DNA from: Chitinophaga pinensis
Lineage (GTDB): Bacteria > Bacteroidota > Bacteroidia > Chitinophagales > Chitinophagaceae
Assembly: GCA_943331145.2 (NCBI GenBank)
Contig: CALQKL020000170.1
Span: forward strand, 1 to 5,103
Direction of reading: 5' to 3'
Length of the DNA: 5,103 bases
This document shows, piece after piece, positions 1 through 5,103 of this stretch (its first letter is position 1; every line of letters starts with the position of its first letter). Made by a program: the position numbers and the translations under genes. The notes under the pieces are model-generated. The model saw only the letters and a program-made list of their open reading frames with translations, was not told the DNA's origin and made no database searches.

Positions 1-588
1 GGAAATGAAGAAAAATCAATTGCAAAAACGGCACTTCAACAAAAGCACAACATCCCTTCAACAAATAAAATTTTATTGTTTAATGGTACATTGGATTATG
101 CACCGAATTTGAATGCGTTAAAAAATATCCTTTATGATATTAATCCAATTTTGTTAGAAGCTGCTAATTTCAATTACACCATCATTATTTGCGGAAAAGG
201 TTTACCAGCAGATTTAAATGAATTGAAAGCATTTTCTGATAAAAACATTGTTTACGCTGGATTTGTAGATGACATTTCGCTTTACTTTAAAGGGTCGGAC
301 ATATTCATTAATCCTGTTGTAGAGGGAGGTGGCATTAAAACCAAATTGGTAGAAGCGTTGGGAAATAACATGTCATGTATAAGTACAGTTGAAGGGGCGA
401 TTGGTGTTCCCGAAAAAATTACAGGCGGAAAATTAACCATTGTTTCAAACACCAATTGGACAGAATTTTCGAATGCGGTTATGTCATGTAATTCAATAAC
501 GGAACCAATAGACGAAGCGTTTTTCAAACATTTTTATTGGAATAATATAGCAGAGAAAGCTGCATCAATCATCAATTCCGGAAATTGA
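1..588 (+). CDS. Glycosyltransferase, GT4-type (GT-B fold), C-terminal part; 5' end outside window
   Basis: The frame is open from base 1 to the TGA at 586-588 and encodes 195 residues. A TTG at 76 lies inside a conserved motif, so it is not the start; the true N-terminus is left of the window. What remains is the nucleotide-sugar-binding C-terminal domain of a retaining GT-B glycosyltransferase. The motif NGTLDYAPN is at residues 28-36, corresponding to the G-S-L-D-x-x-P-N loop common in this group. It is followed by the strand IIICGKG (about 61-67), AGFVDDI (about 86-92) and the donor-site segment EGGGIKTKLVEAL (108-120), where E118 aligns with the second glutamate of the EX7E motif. The acceptor-binding N-terminal domain is not seen, so donor and acceptor cannot be named. 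The family typically adds a sugar to a lipid-linked or cell-surface glycan in the cytoplasm. The last eight codons, including the stop, overlap the 3' end of the opposing gene. Family assignment is firm; specificity is unknown. Confidence 0.9.
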   Translation, partial: GNEEKSIAKTALQQKHNIPSTNKILLFNGTLDYAPNLNALKNILYDINPILLEAANFNYTIIICGKGLPADLNELKAFSDKNIVYAGFVDDISLYFKGSDIFINPVVEGGGIKTKLVEALGNNMSCISTVEGAIGVPEKITGGKLTIVSNTNWTEFSNAVMSCNSITEPIDEAFFKHFYWNNIAEKAASIINSGN

Positions 589-1719
589 TTTTTCCAACGT
601 TTGCCAAAGTAAAGCTGCAGATTTATCCCAAGAAAATTTTTCTTTTCTAATATTCCCTTTTTCAATTAAAGATTTAATAAGGTCGTTTTTATTTTCAAAA
701 AGATGTTGCATGCCTAAAGCGATATCATTTATATCAAAAGGATTGGCATAAATAGCCGCATCCCCTCCTACTTCGGGCATTGATGAAATATTAGAAGTAA
801 GCACAGGCACTTGCATTTCAAATGCTTCAACAATAGGAATGCCAAATCCTTCAAACACAGGCATAAACGTTAATGCATATGCTGCTCCAAAGTAAAGACG
901 TAGTTCTTCTTCGCTTAATCTTCCGGTAAAAACAATGTCATTTTTGTACAAATGGGATGACAATACTATTTGCATTTCATCTGTTTTCCAATAGAAACTT
1001 CCGGCAATAATTAATTTAAAATCACTCTTGGTATTTGCTTTAAATGTTGCAAATGCTTCAATAAGTCGAAGCATATTTTTTCGGGGATGTAATGAACCTA
1101 CAAAGAAAAAATATGGTTTACCATCACTGAATTTATTTTTCACTTCTTGTTTTTCAGCATCAGTTAACGGATGAAATCCACTGTTTATGCCACAATAAAC
1201 CACATCAACTTTTATTGCATCAATTTGATATCGCGTTACAATATCTTGCTTACTATATTCGGAAACTGTTGCAATGCGAAAAGCTTTTTTGGCAAATCGT
1301 TTAAAAAAATAGAGATAATACAACCGATTTTTTAGCGGTAATTGTTTTGGATAATGTTCAAAATTTAAATCGTGTATCACTGGCACTTGCTTACAACCTG
1401 CCATTAGAGATAAATATCCATCTGGAGAAAAAAACAAATCGGGTTTTATGAATTTCAAGACCATGGGCAAAACCAATTCCATGAAAAAAATATAAAGTAA
1501 TGGATGTCTAAATGGTGGGAAAATTCTTTTGATGGAAACATTATCTCCTTCGAAATATTCTTCTTTGAATTTATTGTCGCATAACAATGTAAATGAAACT
1601 TCGGGATGCGTTTTAATCATTCGCTGAAGTGTATTTACGGTAAAATAGCCAATACCATCTAATTGCTTATTTCGAAGCACCCAACAATTGACAGCGATAT
1701 TTATTTTCTTTTGGCTCAA
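565..1719 (-). CDS. Glycosyltransferase family 4 (mannosyltransferase-like), complete
   Basis: This is a complete 384-residue GT-B glycosyltransferase, the normal length for GT4. The N-terminal domain has the loop DGIGYFTVNT (21-30), matching the GIGRY-type glycine loop of MtfB/WbaZ-like mannosyltransferases, and HDLNFEHYP (116-124). The C-terminal domain has FVGSLHPRKN (206-215), VFTGRLSEEEL (263-273), the EX7E donor motif EGFGIPIVE (290-298), and SSMPEVGGDAAIYANPFD (312-329), which is typical of the family. Expected role: transfer of a hexose, possibly mannose, from a nucleotide sugar to a growing glycan at the cytoplasmic side of the inner membrane. The start is taken as TTG at 1719. An in-frame TAA lies three codons upstream, and the first internal ATG (residue 34) would remove the glycine loop; ATT at 1725 is the only other nearby candidate. 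The leader is A/T-rich without a Shine-Dalgarno sequence. It lies 91 bp downstream of the GT2 gene on the same strand and is probably co-transcribed with it. Sugar specificity is inferred only from resemblance. Confidence 0.93.
   Translation of the reverse strand: MSQKKINIAVNCWVLRNKQLDGIGYFTVNTLQRMIKTHPEVSFTLLCDNKFKEEYFEGDNVSIKRIFPPFRHPLLYIFFMELVLPMVLKFIKPDLFFSPDGYLSLMAGCKQVPVIHDLNFEHYPKQLPLKNRLYYLYFFKRFAKKAFRIATVSEYSKQDIVTRYQIDAIKVDVVYCGINSGFHPLTDAEKQEVKNKFSDGKPYFFFVGSLHPRKNMLRLIEAFATFKANTKSDFKLIIAGSFYWKTDEMQIVLSSHLYKNDIVFTGRLSEEELRLYFGAAYALTFMPVFEGFGIPIVEAFEMQVPVLTSNISSMPEVGGDAAIYANPFDINDIALGMQHLFENKNDLIKSLIEKGNIRKEKFSWDKSAALLWQTLEKSISGIDD
571..593 (+). terminator. Weak hairpin plus T-run at the end of the left glycosyltransferase gene
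   Basis: ATCAATT (571-577) pairs perfectly with AATTGAT (583-589) around the loop CCGGA, and five T (589-593) follow. This has the layout of an intrinsic terminator for the plus-strand gene, and it spans that gene's stop codon. It also lies inside the 3' coding end of the opposing gene. The stem has one G-C pair only, so it is thermodynamically weak. It has no T-run in the minus direction. Confidence 0.3.
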
Positions 1720-1810
1720 TTGAATTTATTTTATTTCACAATTTTTTCCAGTCGATTAATACCATTCTTTTTAATTTACCCATTTTGAAATTTTATTGTA
1801 AATGGCCAAT
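1720..1810. other. 91 bp gap between the two minus-strand glycosyltransferase genes
   Basis: The gap separates the GT2 stop from the TTG start of the GT4 gene. I see no hairpin with a T-run and no consensus promoter, so read-through transcription is the simplest view. It holds one 15-codon ATG frame (1783 down to TGA at 1736, minus strand) of no recognisable meaning. It coincides with a visible change in base composition between the genes on either side. Confidence 0.4.
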
Positions 1811-2740
1811 TTAATTTCTTTCTTTTAAAAAAGATAGTGTCATAAATAATTTCGACAAAATTCCAACTTTTAAAATTACCAATGGGATTTTAAATTGAAA
1901 ATTCAACATTTTTTTAATTTTTTCCGGAACGAAAGATTCAGGTAATAGATAATCAAAATCATCAAAACGTCGAATTGAGAGATTTCTAAACAATCTCCAA
2001 TAATAGTCGTAAACATATATTTTATTCAAAGAAGTCAATCCCAATTTATTAAGTAAATAGATTGTTTCGGGTATTTCAATTGATTTATTTCTAAAAGCTT
2101 GTTTTGTAATTTGATCATCATGAATTCCGATATTGATTAATGCATTTGGAATTGAAGCGAATTTCCTAGACTTAATGACTCTGATATAAAATTCGAAATC
2201 AACAACCCATTTTATTTTTTCATCAAACCAATCCATATTAATGTTTCGGATTAGTGTGGTACTTGGATGTCCAACATAGTTTTTTTTGAATAGTATTAAT
2301 GGTGATTTCTTTAACTTTTCGCAAAGTTGAATATTGGGAATAAATTTATTAATCAATCCTTTATGGCCATAATTGGAGAAACCAGAAAATAAGAAATCGC
2401 AATCAGCATGCTTTACGGTTGCATCAACAAACATTTTCAAACTATTTTCACCAGCAAACCAATCATCGTTATGCATTATTTTTATCCATTTACCAGATGC
2501 CATTTTAATTGCTGCATTCCAATTTGTGGGAGATCCAAGGGCTATTTCATTTTTTTTGTATTTAAGGTTAAATACTGTTTTATATTTTTCACAAAGAGAT
2601 TGTATTTCATCACCAGGTGTATCGTCAGAAACCAAAATTTCAAAGTCTTTGAAACTTTGGATTTCTAATGACATTAGTAGTCTTTCTAAATAATCTACTT
2701 TTTTGTATGCCGGAATACAAATACTTATTTCAGGCTTCAT
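1811..2740 (-). CDS. Glycosyltransferase family 2 (GT-A fold), complete
   Basis: A 309-residue protein starts at ATG 2740 and ends at TAA 1811. The N-terminus has the classic GT2 opening, ISICIPAYKKVDYLERLLMS (5-24), then EILVSDDTPGDE (34-45), whose aspartates bind the nucleotide. The metal-binding DxD-type motif is HNDDW (90-94), after GKWIKIM. WVVDFEFYIRV (178-188) supplies the likely catalytic acid region (D181), and IGIHDDQIT (204-212) is the conserved His segment at the end of the GT-A domain. The last 40 or so residues are basic and hydrophobic without a clear transmembrane span, which would suit peripheral attachment to the inner membrane. Expected role: inverting transfer of one sugar from a nucleotide donor to a lipid-linked glycan; donor unknown. 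It is the first gene of the minus-strand pair. The coding strand carries two runs of eight A (opposite 2280-2287 and 2550-2557). By eye, its G+C is lower than in the genes to its left. Confidence 0.92.
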   Translation of the reverse strand: MKPEISICIPAYKKVDYLERLLMSLEIQSFKDFEILVSDDTPGDEIQSLCEKYKTVFNLKYKKNEIALGSPTNWNAAIKMASGKWIKIMHNDDWFAGENSLKMFVDATVKHADCDFLFSGFSNYGHKGLINKFIPNIQLCEKLKKSPLILFKKNYVGHPSTTLIRNINMDWFDEKIKWVVDFEFYIRVIKSRKFASIPNALINIGIHDDQITKQAFRNKSIEIPETIYLLNKLGLTSLNKIYVYDYYWRLFRNLSIRRFDDFDYLLPESFVPEKIKKMLNFQFKIPLVILKVGILSKLFMTLSFLKERN

Positions 2741-2847
2741 ATTTATGCGATTAAAGAATTTTTAATTTTTGTGTATTGTTGAAAAAAAAAGTGAAAACTT
2801 CATTTTTTCAAATCAAATAATTTACTTTTACGATTAAAAATAAAACA
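2741..2847. promoter_or_regulatory. Divergent intergenic region between the GT2 and FkbM genes
   Basis: This 107 bp A/T-rich gap lies between two divergent transcription units, so it should carry promoters for both. It contains a run of nine A at 2782-2790 and T-rich blocks. On the minus strand I find no good match to the Bacteroidota -33 TTTG / -7 TAnnTTTG consensus ahead of the ATG at 2740. The region's role follows from gene layout rather than from recognised elements. Confidence 0.55.
2823..2830 (+). promoter_or_regulatory. Possible -7 element (Bacteroidota type) for the methyltransferase pair
   Basis: TACTTTTA matches the Bacteroidota -7 consensus TAnnTTTG except for the last base. It ends 17 bases before the TTG start, which would leave a very short leader. 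No TTTG is found at the expected -33 distance, only a T-run at 2803-2808. In such A/T-rich DNA this could be chance. Confidence 0.27.
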
Positions 2848-3618
2848 TTGAGAGCATTTGGACTTCAAGTTATTAAGCTAATTAATCTTATTCGATTTTT
2901 TGGATTTTCGAAAGGTTTGAAAGCATACTTTAATTTATTAATTCCAAAAGGAGAATATTTCATTGTAGACAATAACGCTTTTAAAAACAAAATTTATTTA
3001 AGAAAAGATCAATCAGATCCATTGATTTTCGAGCAAGTTTTCTGTGAACAACAATATCATTTTCCTTTACCAGAAAACTCAACTACAAATTGGATTATTG
3101 ATGCCGGTGCTAATATAGGACTTTCCGCAATTTATTTCTCTGAAAAATTTCCAGATGCAAAGATTGTATGCATTGAACCTAGTAAAGAGAATTTTCAAAT
3201 CCTTTTAAAAAACACTTCTAATTATAAAAATATTGAGTGTATTAATGCAGCGCTATGGCATAAAGAAGATACGCTTAATATATCCAATAAATCAGAAAAA
3301 AGTGCAGGGTTTATGATAGAGTCAAATTCAAATAGCGATTCTGATTTTATCAAAAGTAAAACCATAAATCAGTTAATCATCGAACATAACATAGATAACA
3401 TTTCCATATTAAAAATAGATATTGAAGGATCTGAAAAAGAAATTTTCGAAATGAATACAATGCCGTGGATCGAAAATACAAGTTGTATCATTTGCGAACT
3501 TCATGATTGGTTAAAACCGGGAACTTCAAAAGCTTTTTTTAAAACAATGTCTAATTTCGATTGGATTACTTACATAAAAGGGGAAAATATCATTTGCATA
3601 AAAAATAATAATCCATAA
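2848..3618 (+). CDS. FkbM family SAM-dependent methyltransferase
   Basis: A 256-residue protein of the FkbM family (Methyltransf_21 type), which O-methylates hydroxyls of sugars and polyketides. Visible marks, in order: the family's lead-in LRKDQSDPLIFEQVF (51-65); SAM-binding motif I DAGANIGLSA (85-94); the acidic residue after strand 2 in CIEPS (108-112), which should hold the ribose of SAM; and the diagnostic LKIDIEGSE (188-196). The first 35 residues are hydrophobic and basic and could form an amphipathic membrane-associated helix. No ATG gives an intact protein, since the first internal Met is at about residue 156. TTG at 2848 is therefore taken as the start, with ATT 2833 as an alternative and an in-frame TAA at 2818-2820 as the upstream limit. 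Only 2 bp separate the stop from the next methyltransferase gene, so the two are almost certainly one transcript. Among glycosyltransferase genes its likely target is a hydroxyl on a sugar of the polysaccharide; which sugar cannot be read from the sequence. Confidence 0.92.
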   Translation: MRAFGLQVIKLINLIRFFGFSKGLKAYFNLLIPKGEYFIVDNNAFKNKIYLRKDQSDPLIFEQVFCEQQYHFPLPENSTTNWIIDAGANIGLSAIYFSEKFPDAKIVCIEPSKENFQILLKNTSNYKNIECINAALWHKEDTLNISNKSEKSAGFMIESNSNSDSDFIKSKTINQLIIEHNIDNISILKIDIEGSEKEIFEMNTMPWIENTSCIICELHDWLKPGTSKAFFKTMSNFDWITYIKGENIICIKNNNP

Positions 3619-3620
3619 GA

Positions 3621-4448
3621 ATGATTTCATTTTTAGAAATTCTTTTTAGAAAATATTTTCCAAAAAGAATTGAAAATCACAAAATACTAATCTCGAAATT
3701 TAGAGGCAAAAATGGACTTGAAATTGGTGGGCCAAGTAATATATTTACAAAAAAAGGGTTTCTTCCTATTTATCCTATAGTTAATAATCTTGATGGATGT
3801 AATTTTAGTGCAAATACCGTTTGGGAAGGTTCGATAGCCGAGGGGGAAACTTATACCTATGGAGACAAAATTGGTCATCAATTTATTTCTGATGGTAATA
3901 ACCTAAGCATGATTTCAGATGAAAAATACGATTTCATTTTATCTTGCCATAGTTTAGAGCACTTTGCAAATCCAATAAAAGCAATTAATGAATGGAAAAG
4001 GGTTTTAAAAAATGATGGGTTTATTTTGCTCATATTGCCACATAAGGATAAAACATTTGACCATAGAAGACAAGTAACCAGCTTAGAGCATATCATTAGC
4101 GATTTCACCAATAACACATTAGAGAGTGATACTACTCATGTTGAAGAAGTTTTGAAGTTTCACGATTTAACGCTAGACCCTGCTAAAATAGATTTAGCTA
4201 ATTTAACCTCAAGAACAGCTGATAATTACAACAATAGATGTTTACATCACCATGTATTCAACACACCTTTAGTTGTAAAAATTGGGGACTATTTGAATTT
4301 TAAAATATGTGATGTTTCGCATTTCAATCCTTTTCATATAGTTGTATTATTACAAAAAACGAATACTAATTTTGATAACTCACAATATAAAGACCCTAAT
4401 AATTCAATTTATCAAAAGCCATCTTTTCCCTCAGATAAATTAATGTAG
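3621..4448 (+). CDS. Class I SAM-dependent methyltransferase with atypical motif I and His-rich C-terminal half
   Basis: A 275-residue protein starts at ATG 3621, 2 bp after the FkbM stop, which suggests translational coupling. The Rossmann methyltransferase core is recognisable. Motif I is GLEIGGPS (32-39) instead of the usual E/DxGxGxG. LDGCNFS (57-63) carries the expected acidic residue after strand 2. YDFILSCHSLEHFANP (103-118) and the segment WKRVLKNDGFILLILPHKD (125-143) match the Methyltransf_11 pattern, with SLEH as the post-motif II helix. Beyond the core are Asp/His/Arg-rich blocks: FDHRRQVTSLEH (146-157), THVEEVLKFHDL (172-183) and RCLHHHVF (206-213). I recall these as a conserved pattern in a group of proteins from polysaccharide loci that are annotated only as methyltransferases. 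Residues after about 247 look like a polar, flexible tail. The substrate is unknown; a sugar in the glycan is the simplest guess from context. The protein could also have lost or changed chemistry, because the SAM loop is unusual. Confidence 0.85.
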   Translation: MISFLEILFRKYFPKRIENHKILISKFRGKNGLEIGGPSNIFTKKGFLPIYPIVNNLDGCNFSANTVWEGSIAEGETYTYGDKIGHQFISDGNNLSMISDEKYDFILSCHSLEHFANPIKAINEWKRVLKNDGFILLILPHKDKTFDHRRQVTSLEHIISDFTNNTLESDTTHVEEVLKFHDLTLDPAKIDLANLTSRTADNYNNRCLHHHVFNTPLVVKIGDYLNFKICDVSHFNPFHIVVLLQKTNTNFDNSQYKDPNNSIYQKPSFPSDKLM

Positions 4449-4473
4449 CTCGATTTTAATTTTTATTTTTTTT
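4437..4473 (+). terminator. All-A/T hairpin followed by T9 after the methyltransferase pair
   Basis: AAATTAA (4437-4443) can pair with TTAATTT (4456-4462) across a 12-base loop that contains the methyltransferase stop codon. T-rich sequence with nine T (4465-4473) follows. The position suits a terminator for the plus-strand methyltransferase transcript. The stem has no G-C pair, and such repeats arise easily in this composition. The T9 is also the Lys-rich tail of the opposing gene. Confidence 0.25.
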
Positions 4474-5103
4474 CAAATAGTCAATATATCCTTTTACTGC
4501 TCTGGTTAGTGTTTTAAAAAAATGCTTAGAAAAAAGGAGATTGTTTTTAATCATTATTTTAAAATCTTGATCTCGAAATTTATAAATCTCTGGAAAGGTA
4601 TTGATGAATCGAGATCTGATTATAAAATAATTTCTAACCATGAAATAAATTCTAAATGAATTGTGGATGGTTCTTTCCTTTTTGAAAAAATAATTAAAGT
4701 ATCCAAGTAATTTACTTTCACCCAATTTATGATTCATATGTATATTAGGAAATTTTAAAACCTTATATCCATTCATGACAACTTTGTAAGAAAAATCAGC
4801 ATCTACCTCATCTATAAAAAGATAATCGTCGAACCCTCCTACCTTTTCATATGCGTTTAAATTAATTATGCTTCCAGAAGTTATAGAGTGCTCATTTTCA
4901 ATAATATCAGGCATATTATCGCTAATTCCTGTATACGGGCACATTATCCCTATGTTTACATCTGAATTAATTTGATTAAACACATCTTCGTACTTTGAAA
5001 TATTATCATTGCTAAATGATGAATCTTGATCCATTGTAAGTAACCAATCATAATTATCTTTTATTGCCAACTTTGCAGCAATATTTAATCCCGTTGCTAC
5101 GCC
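4456..5103 (-). CDS. Glycosyltransferase family 2, rhamnosyltransferase-like; 5' end outside window
   Basis: The minus-strand frame is open from the right edge to the TAA at 4456-4458, giving 215 residues without the true N-terminus. A TTG at 5070 is internal, because the eleven codons before it (GVATGLNIAAK) continue the family's conserved N-GVA-G-N-A segment. Other marks, numbered from the window edge: the metal/nucleotide motif LLTMDQDSSF (21-30), as in bacterial rhamnosyltransferases (usually LTLDQDS); SITSGSIINLNAYEKVGGFD (73-92); FIDEVDADF (96-104), with the likely catalytic acids; and a GY...NHKLGE ending (about 112-129). Likely role: addition of rhamnose or a similar deoxyhexose from dTDP-sugar to the lipid-linked glycan. 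This donor is inferred from motif resemblance only, and no rhamnose-synthesis genes are in the window. The C-terminus is Lys/Asn-rich and ends in an A9 run. The gene converges on the methyltransferase pair with a 7 bp gap. Confidence 0.88.
   Translation of the reverse strand, partial: GVATGLNIAAKLAIKDNYDWLLTMDQDSSFSNDNISKYEDVFNQINSDVNIGIMCPYTGISDNMPDIIENEHSITSGSIINLNAYEKVGGFDDYLFIDEVDADFSYKVVMNGYKVLKFPNIHMNHKLGESKLLGYFNYFFKKERTIHNSFRIYFMVRNYFIIRSRFINTFPEIYKFRDQDFKIMIKNNLLFSKHFFKTLTRAVKGYIDYLKKNKN

Noticed and set aside
282..527. 81-codon minus-strand frame inside the left glycosyltransferase gene
   Set aside because: The plus-strand frame carries the glycosyltransferase motifs through this whole stretch; the antisense frame has none.
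1736..1783. 15-codon ATG frame (MGKLKRMVLIDWKKL) upstream of the GT4 gene
   Set aside because: It is too short to separate from chance, has no family resemblance, and is not in frame with the GT4 gene. A leader-peptide role would need conservation evidence.
1800..1813. Imperfect palindrome around TGGCCA near the GT2 stop codon
   Set aside because: The self-complementary core is only six bases with short A/T flanks and no T-run, so it is not convincing as a terminator or operator.
2373..2693. Plus-strand open frames of 106 and 86 codons antisense to the GT2 gene
   Set aside because: They lie entirely within the well-supported GT2 coding sequence on the other strand, and their translations show no recognisable domain. 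They are shadows.
3687..4117. Minus-strand open frames of 64 and 79 codons inside the class I methyltransferase gene
   Set aside because: They are antisense to a gene with clear motifs, and the translations look like random reverse-complement sequence.
1..5103. Mobile element, CRISPR, tRNA or defence-system signals
   Set aside because: I found no transposase or integrase frames, direct-repeat arrays, tRNA-like cloverleaves or terminal inverted repeats. All long frames are glycan enzymes.

Overview
The window is a 5.1 kb piece of a surface-polysaccharide (O-antigen, capsule or exopolysaccharide) biosynthesis region, probably from a Bacteroidota bacterium. The evidence for the phylum is indirect: strong A+T richness with A/T-rich leaders and no clear Shine-Dalgarno sequences, two genes that seem to start at TTG, and protein style typical of Bacteroidota glycosyltransferases. 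Nothing in the window fixes a genus. There are no RNA genes, mobile elements, CRISPR arrays or long non-coding stretches. The largest gap is 107 bp.

Layout, left to right. Positions 1-588 (+) hold the C-terminal half of a GT-B (GT4-type) glycosyltransferase that enters from the left edge. It converges on, and overlaps by 24 bp, a complete GT4 glycosyltransferase at 565-1719 (-). Upstream of that gene on the same strand lies a GT2 (GT-A fold) glycosyltransferase at 1811-2740 (-). A 107 bp divergent intergenic region (2741-2847) separates this minus-strand pair from a tightly coupled plus-strand pair of SAM-dependent methyltransferases: an FkbM-family enzyme (2848-3618) and a class I methyltransferase with an unusual motif I and a His-rich C-terminal half (3621-4448). 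The last gene, 4456-5103 (-), converges on this pair and leaves the window at the right edge. It resembles rhamnosyltransferases of family GT2.

Taken together (inference), four glycosyltransferases would assemble a repeat unit or outer chain on a lipid carrier at the cytoplasmic face of the inner membrane, and two methyltransferases would O-methylate a sugar of that glycan. No sugar-nucleotide synthesis, flippase, polymerase, ligase or export gene is visible, so the locus must extend beyond both edges or depend on genes elsewhere.

The main oddities are the repeated switching of gene direction within 5 kb, a drop in G+C at about 1720-1810 that suggests a module boundary, and the divergent methyltransferase subfamily. 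I see no clearly new system; the findings are modest leads.
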